Source: Sipunculus nudus (taxonomy: Eukaryota; Annelida; Sipuncula; Golfingiida; Sipunculidae). Taken from it: DNA of 64,000 bases. Under the pieces are notes generated by a model. The model was not told the origin of the DNA. It searched no databases and worked only from the letters and a program-made list of their open reading frames with translations. Below are positions 22,740 through 34,500 of this stretch, piece by piece (within the stretch, counting starts at the first letter, position 1; every line of letters begins with the position of its first letter). Location: positions 15,602,058-15,666,057 of the forward strand of contig CM049310.1 in assembly GCA_026874595.1 (NCBI GenBank), read 5' to 3'. The translations under genes were made by a program, and so were the position numbers.

Positions 22740-23726
22740 ATGGCACCAACAGGACAGAAGACATCATCAGATTCTACACCGTCAGGTAAAATAGACTGTT
22801 CAGTTATTCCCATGTTTTATGGATATGGTGACACAGATGCAATTGACTGGCTCGACCGTTTTAACACCACGGCTGTCCTACTAGGCTGGACGAAACCGTC
22901 CGTAGAAGGTCTTAGAAGCGATCAGAGAGCTGAAATATTCTCCTTAAAACTAGCTCCAGGTAGTGTTGCCGCGTCTTGGTATCGTTCTCTACCTTTAGAC
23001 ACGCGTAAAGACTTTACAAAACTAGCAGAAGCTTTTACACAACGTTTCGCGCGTAAGGGTCAGAGACTCGCTATTTTAAGAACTTTTAATACAAGAGTTT
23101 TTCAGTCCAACGAAACTGTTGATCATTACATTGATCACCTCCGTAATATGGGAGCGCAGCTCGGTAAATCTGAACAGGATATCATGGACGCCATTAAAAT
23201 TGGGTTTCCCAGAGGAATCCAACAATACATAGACTTAAAAGACCCACAAAATCTTGAAGATTTGACAGAACTAGCTCGTAAGGCTGTTGAATTTCATCCC
23301 ATTACCAACTCGCCGATTCCACCACAACTTAATATAACGGAGCTGTGTGAAGAGATCAGCAACGCTGTTTGGCAGCGGGCCCCGTCGACCGTCACCGAAA
23401 CTCCGCTGAGACGACCTCGCACACCATCACGTGAGCGCACAGGAATGCGTTCCGCATCACCTGCACCCCCTCCCGGCTGGCGATCTCCGGGACCACAACA
23501 ACAACGCTCCATTCAAGGTTACAGACAACCCAGACGATCATTGCCAGGTAACAGTCAGCCACCTTCGCCGTGTCCACGGTGTGGTTATAATCATTGGGCT
23601 TATCTATGTAGATTTAAAAATGTTAGCTGTTCTTTTTGTGGTGAAATAGGCCATTTGGCCCGTGTATGTCGCAACGCTAAAACTACTCCTAAAACTGTAC
23701 GGTTTGATAGAGTAATGTTTAAATAG
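22740..23726 (+). CDS. gag: Gypsy gag, copy 1
   Basis: 328-aa Gag; the start is the ATG at 22740 (MAPTGQKTSSDSTPSG), because the upstream in-frame extension has no ATG. A retrotransposon capsid region covers about residues 20-180 (FYGYGDTDAIDWLDRF, then LAPGSVAASWYRSLP and FTQRFARKGQ). A Pro/Arg-rich stretch and two zinc knuckles near the C-terminus follow: CPRCGYNHWAYLC (CX2CX3HX4C) and CSFCGEIGHLARVC (CX2CX4HX4C). It ends at a single TAG (23724-23726). The reading frame then continues open for 52 codons into pol, so Gag-Pol is probably made by stop-codon readthrough. Residue 57 (VEG) is Gly here and Asp in copy 2. Confidence 0.9.
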   Translation: MAPTGQKTSSDSTPSGKIDCSVIPMFYGYGDTDAIDWLDRFNTTAVLLGWTKPSVEGLRSDQRAEIFSLKLAPGSVAASWYRSLPLDTRKDFTKLAEAFTQRFARKGQRLAILRTFNTRVFQSNETVDHYIDHLRNMGAQLGKSEQDIMDAIKIGFPRGIQQYIDLKDPQNLEDLTELARKAVEFHPITNSPIPPQLNITELCEEISNAVWQRAPSTVTETPLRRPRTPSRERTGMRSASPAPPPGWRSPGPQQQRSIQGYRQPRRSLPGNSQPPSPCPRCGYNHWAYLCRFKNVSCSFCGEIGHLARVCRNAKTTPKTVRFDRVMFK

Positions 23727-26700
23727 GATATAACGCCTGATCCTGAACTGGACCGTAGCGCTTTAACACAAAATTCTCCATCAATCAGTAGACATAACCG
23801 TCCTCTGAACCAGGTCCTTAGAGACCCCGATATCAAATGTCCCCATATTTTAGTCAATCTTCAAAATAACAGATATAATAATTTGGTTACAGCTACAGTT
23901 AATTCCCTCGAAGTCCAATGTTTATTAGACACGGGAGCTCAAGTCTCTTGTATTGATTGGCATACGATACAAAATCTAAACAACAGGGGTACTATTCCGG
24001 TTAATCCAGTAAACATTTCATATGTAAAAGGGATCGGAAATATCCATGTTAAAGTTATGGGTCAGGTTGATTTCACTCTTAAATTGGGGGAATTCGGTAC
24101 CACACATTCCTTTCTGGTCTTAACATCTAGTAGTGTACCCATAATATTAGGTACGGATTATTTACAGAAGTACCAAGCTCAAATTGATTTTTCTCATAAT
24201 GTTCTCTCCTTAATGAATGGTAAATATCACATTCCACTGTGTAGTAAGGGACGGCCCTCTAATCACTCGTATCTCAGAGTTGCGATTTATACTACCTGTC
24301 AACCGCTCACAGAAACAATATTACCTGTTTACACTCCAGATCCATACTTCTCGGATACCATTGGACAGGTCATTCCTCTTAGCTTATTAAGAAAGTCGAA
24401 ACGATTAGCTGGGGCGTATAGCATCAATACCTTAACCAATTCAAAAACTGTCATGCGTGTTATGAATCCTTATACCAAACCAATTAAACTCTCACAGGGT
24501 TATCCAATTGCCTCATTCCGTTTTCTTTCACCCACATCTGACGCATTCACCATTATCGATCGCCAAGTCAGTATGGACATTAATCAGGTTAGTGCTAGTA
24601 ATACCAATGAGGATAAAGAGAAGGAATATTATAAAATAGCCCAATCCTTAAACTTCAACTTAGAAGGAACAGAATTAAATGAACAGGAAAGATATAAATT
24701 ACTGGCATTTTTAGGTTCAAATCGGGACATTTTTGCTACTAATATTACTGAATTAGGCCGTACAAATGTATTCTCTCATTCAATCGATACTGGTGATGAA
24801 ACTCCCATTCGACTGGCCCCATACAGAGTAAGCCCCACTAAAAAGGCTGAAATAGATAGGCAGGTTCAGGAAATGCTCGATACAGGCATCATCCAAGAAT
24901 CTACATCCTTATGGCAAGCTCCTGTTTTATTAGTTCCTAAGAAAAATGGACAATATAGATTTGCTGTGGATTATAGAAAATTAAATGCTATAACTAAGCC
25001 AGTAAGTCATCCTTTACCTCGAATTGAGGATGTTTTTGATAGTATTGGACAAGCAAAAGCGCGCATATTCTCTGTTCTAGATATGGCCTCTGGATTTTGG
25101 CAGATTCCAATGCACCCTGACTCTATTGACAAAACTGGATTTGTCACGCATTCAGGTACATATACCTGGAATGTTATGCCCTTCGGTCTTCGTAATGCAC
25201 CATCATCGTTCTCTTTTACAGTTGGAACTATTTTAAAGGGTTTAAACTTTAAAAATGCTGTAGTATATGTTGATGATATACTTGTTTATAGTCGTAATTT
25301 ATCTGAACATCTCACTCATTTGTCTCAAGTTTTTACTAGACTACGACAAGCTAACTTAAAACTGAAACCATCCAAATGTCATTTTGCCACTCCTAAGGTC
25401 AATTTTTTAGGTCATTATATCACAACTAGTGGTGTTGAAATGGACACAGCGAAGACACAAGCTGTTGCCACCTTTCCCCAACCTAAGAACCCTAAACAAA
25501 TGCGCAGTTTCTTAGGATTATGTAATTACTACAGAAAATTTGTTAAAGATTATTCAAAAATTGCTTACCCATTGACCAGATTATTGCATAAAGATATTCC
25601 ATTCAACTGGGATACTGCGTGCCAAAATGCTTTTACTAAACTGAAACAGGCTCTGACTACGGAACCTATTGTTTTGGTGTATCCTGATTTTGACAAGGAA
25701 TTCATTTTATATACTGATGCATCCGATTATGCTATTGGTTATATTTTGGGCCAAAAAGACGACCATGGCAAGGAGCGTGTTATTGCCTATGGTGGCCGAA
25801 ATTTGAGAAATAACGAAACCAGATGGGGCATAACAGATAAAGAGTGTTTAGCTATTATAGAAGGTATTAAACATTACAATGTGTATCTTGCAAACGACCG
25901 GCCATTCACAATCGTGACAGATCATAGGGCTCTGACTTATTTGGACTCCTGTAAAAATTCATCAGCAAGGCTCGCTCGCTGGGCTATGAAATTACAGCCA
26001 TATAAATATACCATAGTATATAAGTCTGGAAAATCAAACGTTAATGCGGACGCTCTTTCAAGAAGAAATTATGATATTAGTTTACAACCCATATCTCGGG
26101 AGGACACCCGTGATGTGTCTAGTCTTAGTTTACTTTCTACGCAGACTATTCCGGTTCAGACATCTGATTTAGTTGAACATCGCTTTACTTATAGCTCTCA
26201 GATCATAACTCCTGAAATTAATCAATTACAAGAGTTGGCTCAAGCCTCGCAAAATTACACGGACGCGACTCCACAACAGTTATTGGAACATCTTCTTCCT
26301 GAGATTACCCCGATACAGGAATTACAGGGTCAAGATGAGGATTTAATACCTATCATAAAATACCTTAGGAATAAAACTGACTTACCTGATAATCAACGTT
26401 TAGCCAGAAACGTTATTTTAGAAAGTCAAAATTATTTTCTGGATAATAATATTCTATACCATCGTTATTATCCTCGCTCCAGCAGTAAACAAAAAAATGC
26501 ACCATATATTCAGTTAGTCATTCCCCATATCTTGCGTGATGATATTTTAAGATCTTATCATGATTCTTTGGCTGCTGGTTGTCATTTTGGTATTAATTCT
26601 ACCTACGAAGCCTTACGACAGAAGTACTACTGGCATTCTATGTATGCTGATATTACAAAATACATACGATCTTGTGACGCTTGTCAGGTTGCAAAACGAC

Positions 26701-27947
26701 ATTTCCATGCAAGGGATGCACCACTTATTAATTACCCACTTTCCTCTGTGTTCTCTCGAGTCCATGTAGACGTCTGTGGCCCCCTGAAAACAACTCCAAA
26801 AGGATATAAATATGTTCTTGTCATGGTTGACAGTTTTTCAAAATGGGTAGAGGCTGTTCCATTACGAGAACAGAATGCACAGTCTATCGCCAAGGCTATT
26901 TATAATACCTTTATTACCAGGTTTGGACCCCCGCATAGCCTCGTTTCGGATAGAGGTGCTAACTTTATGTCCCATTTGATTAAACAATTATGTAAACTTT
27001 TTCAAATTACAAAAGTAGAAACGAGTGCTTACCACCCAGCCTCGAATGGTCAGGTGGAAGTTTATAACCGCACTTTAGTCCAATCACTTCGGACATATAT
27101 AGAAGCCGATCAATCTAATTGGGCTGATTTAATTCAAAGTTTATTAATGGCTTTTCGTTTCAGACCTCAGGCACAACTTGATGGCTTTAGCCCATATCAA
27201 ATTTTGTTTGGTAAGAAACCAACACTTCCAATTGATGTGCAGTTGTTACCTGCACCTAAACTGTCCACTCCCGATCAGGCATACCTTGATTTATTAACTA
27301 CACGCCTGAAACAAATTAGGGAGATAGTAGCTGATATTACTTCTGAGACCAAGGATAAAATTAAACAGCGACATGATATAAAAGCATCTCAACCTGACTT
27401 TCAGGTCGGTGATCGTGTTCTGTTAAAACGTATGGCCAAAACCCCAGGTCTTACGCCAAAATTACTCCCCAAATACTTAGGCCCATACTACATTGCAATA
27501 GCCAATTCTAATAATACGTATAAACTTATTGATTGCCGTACTAACAAAGCTTTACCCGCTTTCGTGCATAGTAATAGGTTAAAAAAATATTTTGATCCCC
27601 AGGATCGTCCGACAAATCGTCGCGATCCCCCCGATCATCCCACCAATGATCCACCCTCGACCCGTGTAGATTCATCCCAGCGTGATACATCCCCTAGAGA
27701 TCGTGCTATCTTGGATCCAGATAGTCCAGGTCGATCTCAAACTTCCCATGATGCATACGCTGCCGTTAATAGGCTTATGAAGTGTTCAAAACACCAAGGA
27801 AAGCGTGTGTATTTCGTGAAATGGGTAGACAAATCACGGAAATCTTCCTGGGAATATGCTGACGATATTTCGCCCGCACTTATCCGTGAATTTCACATTA
27901 AACGAACAATGACCGGTCAGGTACGCAAACGTAAAAACAAACGTTAA
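23727..27947 (+). CDS. pol: Gypsy pol, copy 1 (readthrough from gag)
   Basis: Open frame of 1406 codons after the gag TAG, with no early ATG. Residue numbers below count from 23883. The order is: aspartic protease with LLDTGAQVSC (D16) and IILGTDYL; reverse transcriptase with LVPKKNGQYRFAVDYRKLN, MPFGLRNAPSSF and catalytic YVDD (462-465); RNase H with LYTDASDYAIG (about 610) and TDKECLA; integrase zinc finger (H...H...CDAC); and a DD35E core (VDVCGPL about 960, SDRGANF about 1022, NGQVEVYN about 1058). A GPY/F-type LGPYYI box and a C-terminal chromodomain-like segment (YFVKWVDKSRKSSWEYADDI, about 1308-1327) follow. All catalytic residues are present. This domain order (INT last) is Ty3/Gypsy, and the chromo segment points to a chromovirus-like lineage. 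Confidence 0.95.
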   Translation, partial: DITPDPELDRSALTQNSPSISRHNRPLNQVLRDPDIKCPHILVNLQNNRYNNLVTATVNSLEVQCLLDTGAQVSCIDWHTIQNLNNRGTIPVNPVNISYVKGIGNIHVKVMGQVDFTLKLGEFGTTHSFLVLTSSSVPIILGTDYLQKYQAQIDFSHNVLSLMNGKYHIPLCSKGRPSNHSYLRVAIYTTCQPLTETILPVYTPDPYFSDTIGQVIPLSLLRKSKRLAGAYSINTLTNSKTVMRVMNPYTKPIKLSQGYPIASFRFLSPTSDAFTIIDRQVSMDINQVSASNTNEDKEKEYYKIAQSLNFNLEGTELNEQERYKLLAFLGSNRDIFATNITELGRTNVFSHSIDTGDETPIRLAPYRVSPTKKAEIDRQVQEMLDTGIIQESTSLWQAPVLLVPKKNGQYRFAVDYRKLNAITKPVSHPLPRIEDVFDSIGQAKARIFSVLDMASGFWQIPMHPDSIDKTGFVTHSGTYTWNVMPFGLRNAPSSFSFTVGTILKGLNFKNAVVYVDDILVYSRNLSEHLTHLSQVFTRLRQANLKLKPSKCHFATPKVNFLGHYITTSGVEMDTAKTQAVATFPQPKNPKQMRSFLGLCNYYRKFVKDYSKIAYPLTRLLHKDIPFNWDTACQNAFTKLKQALTTEPIVLVYPDFDKEFILYTDASDYAIGYILGQKDDHGKERVIAYGGRNLRNNETRWGITDKECLAIIEGIKHYNVYLANDRPFTIVTDHRALTYLDSCKNSSARLARWAMKLQPYKYTIVYKSGKSNVNADALSRRNYDISLQPISREDTRDVSSLSLLSTQTIPVQTSDLVEHRFTYSSQIITPEINQLQELAQASQNYTDATPQQLLEHLLPEITPIQELQGQDEDLIPIIKYLRNKTDLPDNQRLARNVILESQNYFLDNNILYHRYYPRSSSKQKNAPYIQLVIPHILRDDILRSYHDSLAAGCHFGINSTYEALRQKYYWHSMYADITKYIRSCDACQVAKRHFHARDAPLINYPLSSVFSRVHVDVCGPLKTTPKGYKYVLVMVDSFSKWVEAVPLREQNAQSIAKAIYNTFITRFGPPHSLVSDRGANFMSHLIKQLCKLFQITKVETSAYHPASNGQVEVYNRTLVQSLRTYIEADQSNWADLIQSLLMAFRFRPQAQLDGFSPYQILFGKKPTLPIDVQLLPAPKLSTPDQAYLDLLTTRLKQIREIVADITSETKDKIKQRHDIKASQPDFQVGDRVLLKRMAKTPGLTPKLLPKYLGPYYIAIANSNNTYKLIDCRTNKALPAFVHSNRLKKYFDPQDRPTNRRDPPDHPTNDPPSTRVDSSQRDTSPRDRAILDPDSPGRSQTSHDAYAAVNRLMKCSKHQGKRVYFVKWVDKSRKSSWEYADDISPALIREFHIKRTMTGQVRKRKNKR

Positions 27948-28144
27948 ATACACTGACTGTACTCACCCGTATATAGACCCTAATAGTGAGATGACGAGGA
28001 TATCATCCGTTTCATTTTCATATATTATATCATCACTCTGCAGATGTGTTGGTCTTGCACATAAATAGCTAGCAATAAAATTACCATCTTAAATCCTTAA
28101 GGTTAAGATCAATACACATTTGTGGAGAGATTTACTATTCTCAT

Positions 28145-28654
28145 ATGTCATTCCTCATACTTATTCATCCATTCCTTGTCCCCTTACAGAAAATGGGCAT
28201 CACACGGGAAGAAATACATTCCACTTACCTGTGCTATCAATTGATTATTAGCTGGCATGGCAACCCTGTTGTTTCCACTCGTATAATTAACAATGACACA
28301 GTCCCCATACCTCAGCACGTTTATATATCGTTTTGGCAATCATGGAAATTAAAACGCATGTTGCGTCACGGACTTCCTATTACGATTCTTACGATGAAAC
28401 ATCACGGCGTAGTGTATTTGGTTAACTCGTGTCCTACACGGGAGGACCCCACTTCCTATGAAACGGACGTAGACAATAAAGTCGCTACAAATCCATTAAA
28501 AGTTCCGGGTCAGGCACTCAAAACAGCAATGTTTCCTGCTGTACCTCCGTTCATGGCATCGTTGTCCATGATGTCCATGACGGATAATACAACGCATGCT
28601 ACGTTGTATCCACTATCTGATAATGTATCATTAGATGGTGCAATATCACGTTGA
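28145..28654 (+). CDS. Gypsy ORF3, 169 aa, unknown function, copy 1
   Basis: ATG-started ORF 197 bases after pol, in another frame, preserved identically in the second unit. The N-terminus is hydrophobic (MSFLILIHPFLVPLQ). The middle has aromatic and basic residues (YISFWQSWKLKRMLRHG) and the C-terminus is Met/Ser/Pro-rich (PPFMASLSMMSMTDNT). No transmembrane segment, CX6CC or envelope fusion signature is seen. Its place after pol matches where envelope-like or accessory ORFs occur in some LTR elements, but no family is recognised. Confidence 0.5.
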   Translation: MSFLILIHPFLVPLQKMGITREEIHSTYLCYQLIISWHGNPVVSTRIINNDTVPIPQHVYISFWQSWKLKRMLRHGLPITILTMKHHGVVYLVNSCPTREDPTSYETDVDNKVATNPLKVPGQALKTAMFPAVPPFMASLSMMSMTDNTTHATLYPLSDNVSLDGAISR

Positions 28655-29568
28655 GGTTATTTACTTATGTAGCGTCTATTTAGAAAATTGTCGCTATATG
28701 TATATGTATATATATCTTTGTTATATGATACTGTCTTTTATGATATTTCTTGATAATACATGACATAGGTAGCATTAATCTTGTTGTTACGATTGTACAT
28801 ATACTTATTCTTATTGTTCCTTAATACGTGCATATTGAAAAAAAAAAAAATGAAAAAAAAAAATGTACAAAAGCTTTAAAATCCCTAAAGAAAAAGGCTG
28901 TGTGACTACTAATATGTATAATTGTTGCCTCTTTGCAAATAAGCCATGCATATATCTGTATACTTATTATCCCTTATCATTATATCTTATGTGTAGTTAA
29001 TCATCACTACATACCATGTGTAGATCTCATTGATGTATATTTATCCTGCATTATATTCTTATCATATTATGTATATTGGTCTTTTCATATGTATATTTAA
29101 ATATATATATCTATATATGTATTTCCTTGTGATTGTACCTTCATGAAACTTATTGAATATTATCATACAATTACGGGACTACTATTTTACCTTCTTGCTG
29201 TGTTACGATAAGATGTACTCCAACACACACAAAAAAATATATAAAAACAAAAAACAAACCCACTAGCATACTAGAGATAGCTACTAGTATATTGTATTAT
29301 CCATGTTTCCTGATACTATATTGATGTTTATGGATTGTACTGCCGCTGCGGCCAGTACTTTGATGCGATTTTTCATAATATACTATTGATACTTCTTGTA
29401 TTTTATATATGTCTATCATTATGGTCATTATTGTTATTATACATATATTCACCGATTTATCCTATTATTCTTGCTTACATTGTTCTAATGTTGTACACAT
29501 TGTCCCCAGTGTGTTTTTCATTTTCCTGTGTATTTGACCCGGAGTTCAAATTTTGAGCCCCAGGGATA
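28655..29568 (+). other. Gypsy 3' non-coding region, copy 1
   Basis: AT-rich, with an A-tract pair at 28838-28862. An open stretch near 29335-29556 is strongly hydrophobic but has no ATG start. The LTR-proximal sequence ends GAGCCCCAGGGATA, which is only a weak candidate polypurine tract. Confidence 0.5.
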
Positions 29569-30486
29569 TGTTATGTGGTAAGAGGTGTTAATATCTATTA
29601 TAATTAATTACTGATTTTAACGCAATATTTTGGTACACATAAGATCAGTTACCAGTTCAGCAGATGGAAAGACAGATAGAGCGACAGAGAGAAATGATAA
29701 TAGCCTAAATTGGTGTACCAACGCATTGTCTACCATTGTAAGACAGGTGTTTGGATTCCGATCTCCATATGTCGGTTAGCATATAGGTTTAGAAAAGAAG
29801 CTGATAAATGAGTATTTTAATGGACATAAATTCTGAATGCAGACAACCAGTGATTACTATAGACTGGTATAATTGTTATAGCCCTGTGAATGTAAACTTA
29901 ATCAAGTAAGCCAAAATAGATTCTGTTATTATAGGCATCAGCAGAAGCCAGGTTTAGATCTGGATGACAGTGTAAAATGATATAAAAGTCAAAGGTACGG
30001 TGAATACCGGCCTGCGCATGAGGCAGTAATTTAGGACAGGAAAACTGTACCAAAAGTGAGTCAGTAAGTAGCTGGGTCACACAGAATTGATCAGGAGACA
30101 AATATGTACCCTGAATATATTAATATCAGGAATATAATGATATTACATGAGTTTTAGGTAAAACAAGGAAAAAGTTTGTGCGTAGGCGAAAGCCGAAGCC
30201 ATATATGGTTATCTAAACATTCAGGTGCGTCATAATGACACATATCCAATATCCAATAGAAAAAGTGTAAGATGATGTAAAGGTTTGTGACGTAGTAATA
30301 CTGATACAAAATCCTGTGTTGGGCTGGGAACTGGCAGACAGACCCACGCCATCATCAACATGTAACCAAGACAACTGGAAATAAAACAGCACAATATCCA
30401 ACTTGGACTGTCTCAGTTATTCACCTGACGCGCCGTGTGACTGTGTTATGGCCAGGGAAGAACTCCCCTAATTCCCCGTTGTAACA
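29569..30486 (+). repeat. Gypsy LTR 2 (shared middle LTR)
   Basis: 918 bp, apparently identical to LTR1, including C at position 316 and A at 592. It serves as 3' LTR of the first unit and 5' LTR of the second, and has no target duplication on either side. Confidence 0.93.
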
Positions 30487-30542
30487 CATTGGTGGAGATC
30501 CGGTTTCGGTACAACGATCTACCTCGTCACGAAATAATCAAT

Positions 30543-31529
30543 ATGGCACCAACAGGACAGAAGACATCATCAGATTCTACACCGTCAGGTAAAATAGACT
30601 GTTCAGTTATTCCCATGTTTTATGGATATGGTGACACAGATGCAATTGACTGGCTCGACCGTTTTAACACCACGGCTGTCCTACTAGGCTGGACGAAACC
30701 GTCCGTAGAAGATCTTAGAAGCGATCAGAGAGCTGAAATATTCTCCTTAAAACTAGCTCCAGGTAGTGTTGCCGCGTCTTGGTATCGTTCTCTACCTTTA
30801 GACACGCGTAAAGACTTTACAAAACTAGCAGAAGCTTTTACACAACGTTTCGCGCGTAAGGGTCAGAGACTCGCTATTTTAAGAACTTTTAATACAAGAG
30901 TTTTTCAGTCCAACGAAACTGTTGATCATTACATTGATCACCTCCGTAATATGGGAGCGCAGCTCGGTAAATCTGAACAGGATATCATGGACGCCATTAA
31001 AATTGGGTTTCCCAGAGGAATCCAACAATACATAGACTTAAAAGACCCACAAAATCTTGAAGATTTGACAGAACTAGCTCGTAAGGCTGTTGAATTTCAT
31101 CCCATTACCAACTCGCCGATTCCACCACAACTTAATATAACGGAGCTGTGTGAAGAGATCAGCAACGCTGTTTGGCAGCGGGCCCCGTCGACCGTCACCG
31201 AAACTCCGCTGAGACGACCTCGCACACCATCACGTGAGCGCACAGGAATGCGTTCCGCATCACCTGCACCCCCTCCCGGCTGGCGATCTCCGGGACCACA
31301 ACAACAACGCTCCATTCAAGGTTACAGACAACCCAGACGATCATTGCCAGGTAACAGTCAGCCACCTTCGCCGTGTCCACGGTGTGGTTATAATCATTGG
31401 GCTTATCTATGTAGATTTAAAAATGTTAGCTGTTCTTTTTGTGGTGAAATAGGCCATTTGGCCCGTGTATGTCGCAACGCTAAAACTACTCCTAAAACTG
31501 TACGGTTTGATAGAGTAATGTTTAAATAG
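30543..31529 (+). CDS. gag: Gypsy gag, copy 2
   Basis: Same as copy 1 (328 aa, start ATG 30543, stop TAG 31527-31529), with Asp in place of Gly at residue 57 (VEDLRSD). The capsid region and both CCHC knuckles are intact. The same in-frame TAG separates it from pol, so the stop belongs to the active element and not to decay of one copy. Confidence 0.9.
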   Translation: MAPTGQKTSSDSTPSGKIDCSVIPMFYGYGDTDAIDWLDRFNTTAVLLGWTKPSVEDLRSDQRAEIFSLKLAPGSVAASWYRSLPLDTRKDFTKLAEAFTQRFARKGQRLAILRTFNTRVFQSNETVDHYIDHLRNMGAQLGKSEQDIMDAIKIGFPRGIQQYIDLKDPQNLEDLTELARKAVEFHPITNSPIPPQLNITELCEEISNAVWQRAPSTVTETPLRRPRTPSRERTGMRSASPAPPPGWRSPGPQQQRSIQGYRQPRRSLPGNSQPPSPCPRCGYNHWAYLCRFKNVSCSFCGEIGHLARVCRNAKTTPKTVRFDRVMFK

Positions 31530-34500
31530 GATATAACGCCTGATCCTGAACTGGACCGTAGCGCTTTAACACAAAATTCTCCATCAATCAGTAGACATAA
31601 CCGTCCTCTGAACCAGGTCCTTAGAGACCCCGATATCAAATGTCCCCATATTTTAGTCAATCTTCAAAATAACAGATATAATAATTTGGTTACAGCTACA
31701 GTTAATTCCCTCGAAGTCCAATGTTTATTAGACACGGGAGCTCAAGTCTCTTGTATTGATTGGCATACGATACAAAATCTAAACAACAGGGGTACTATTC
31801 CGGTTAATCCAGTAAACATTTCATATGTAAAAGGGATCGGAAATATCCATGTTAAAGTTATGGGTCAGGTTGATTTCACTCTTAAATTGGGGGAATTCGG
31901 TACCACACATTCCTTTCTGGTCTTAACATCTAGTAGTGTACCCATAATATTAGGTACGGATTATTTACAGAAGTACCAAGCTCAAATTGATTTTTCTCAT
32001 AATGTTCTCTCCTTAATGAATGGTAAATATCACATTCCACTGTGTAGTAAGGGACGGCCCTCTAATCACTCGTATCTCAGAGTTGCGATTTATACTACCT
32101 GTCAACCGCTCACAGAAACAATATTACCTGTTTACACTCCAGATCCATACTTCTCGGATACCATTGGACAGGTCATTCCTCTTAGCTTATTAAGAAAGTC
32201 GAAACGATTAGCTGGGGCGTATAGCATCAATACCTTAACCAATTCAAAAACTGTCATGCGTGTTATGAATCCTTATACCAAACCAATTAAACTCTCACAG
32301 GGTTATCCAATTGCCTCATTCCGTTTTCTTTCACCCACATCTGACGCATTCACCATTATCGATCGCCAAGTCAGTATGGACATTAATCAGGTTAGTGCTA
32401 GTAATACCAATGAGGATAAAGAGAAGGAATATTATAAAATAGCCCAATCCTTAAACTTCAACTTAGAAGGAACAGAATTAAATGAACAGGAAAGATATAA
32501 ATTACTGGCATTTTTAGGTTCAAATCGGGACATTTTTGCTACTAATATTACTGAATTAGGCCGTACAAATGTATTCTCTCATTCAATCGATACTGGTGAT
32601 GAAACTCCCATTCGACTGGCCCCATACAGAGTAAGCCCCACTAAAAAGGCTGAAATAGATAGGCAGGTTCAGGAAATGCTCGATACAGGCATCATCCAAG
32701 AATCTACATCCTTATGGCAAGCTCCTGTTTTATTAGTTCCTAAGAAAAATGGACAATATAGATTTGCTGTGGATTATAGAAAATTAAATGCTATAACTAA
32801 GCCAGTAAGTCATCCTTTACCTCGAATTGAGGATGTTTTTGATAGTATTGGACAAGCAAAAGCGCGCATATTCTCTGTTCTAGATATGGCCTCTGGATTT
32901 TGGCAGATTCCAATGCACCCTGACTCTATTGACAAAACTGGATTTGTCACGCATTCAGGTACATATACCTGGAATGTTATGCCCTTCGGTCTTCGTAATG
33001 CACCATCATCGTTCTCTTTTACAGTTGGAACTATTTTAAAGGGTTTAAACTTTAAAAATGCTGTAGTATATGTTGATGATATACTTGTTTATAGTCGTAA
33101 TTTATCTGAACATCTCACTCATTTGTCTCAAGTTTTTACTAGACTACGACAAGCTAACTTAAAACTGAAACCATCCAAATGTCATTTTGCCACTCCTAAG
33201 GTCAATTTTTTAGGTCATTATATCACAACTAGTGGTGTTGAAATGGACACAGCGAAGACACAAGCTGTTGCCACCTTTCCCCAACCTAAGAACCCTAAAC
33301 AAATGCGCAGTTTCTTAGGATTATGTAATTACTACAGAAAATTTGTTAAAGATTATTCAAAAATTGCTTACCCATTGACCAGATTATTGCATAAAGATAT
33401 TCCATTCAACTGGGATACTGCGTGCCAAAATGCTTTTACTAAACTGAAACAGGCTCTGACTACGGAACCTATTGTTTTGGTGTATCCTGATTTTGACAAG
33501 GAATTCATTTTATATACTGATGCATCCGATTATGCTATTGGTTATATTTTGGGCCAAAAAGACGACCATGGCAAGGAGCGTGTTATTGCCTATGGTGGCC
33601 GAAATTTGAGAAATAACGAAACCAGATGGGGCATAACAGATAAAGAGTGTTTAGCTATTATAGAAGGTATTAAACATTACAATGTGTATCTTGCAAACGA
33701 CCGGCCATTCACAATCGTGACAGATCATAGGGCTCTGACTTATTTGGACTCCTGTAAAAATTCATCAGCAAGGCTCGCTCGCTGGGCTATGAAATTACAG
33801 CCATATAAATATACCATAGTATATAAGTCTGGAAAATCAAACGTTAATGCGGACGCTCTTTCAAGAAGAAATTATGATATTAGTTTACAACCCATATCTC
33901 GGGAGGACACCCGTGATGTGTCTAGTCTTAGTTTACTTTCTACGCAGACTATTCCGGTTCAGACATCTGATTTAGTTGAACATCGCTTTACTTATAGCTC
34001 TCAGATCATAACTCCTGAAATTAATCAATTACAAGAGTTGGCTCAAGCCTCGCAAAATTACACGGACGCGACTCCACAACAGTTATTGGAACATCTTCTT
34101 CCTGAGATTACCCCGATACAGGAATTACAGGGTCAAGATGAGGATTTAATACCTATCATAAAATACCTTAGGAATAAAACTGACTTACCTGATAATCAAC
34201 GTTTAGCCAGAAACGTTATTTTAGAAAGTCAAAATTATTTTCTGGATAATAATATTCTATACCATCGTTATTATCCTCGCTCCAGCAGTAAACAAAAAAA
34301 TGCACCATATATTCAGTTAGTCATTCCCCATATCTTGCGTGATGATATTTTAAGATCTTATCATGATTCTTTGGCTGCTGGTTGTCATTTTGGTATTAAT
34401 TCTACCTACGAAGCCTTACGACAGAAGTACTACTGGCATTCTATGTATGCTGATATTACAAAATACATACGATCTTGTGACGCTTGTCAGGTTGCAAAAC

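Noticed and set aside
29335-29556. Hydrophobic 73-codon frame as an envelope-like ORF of the Gypsy element
   Set aside because: No ATG start, very T-rich sequence, and no envelope features.
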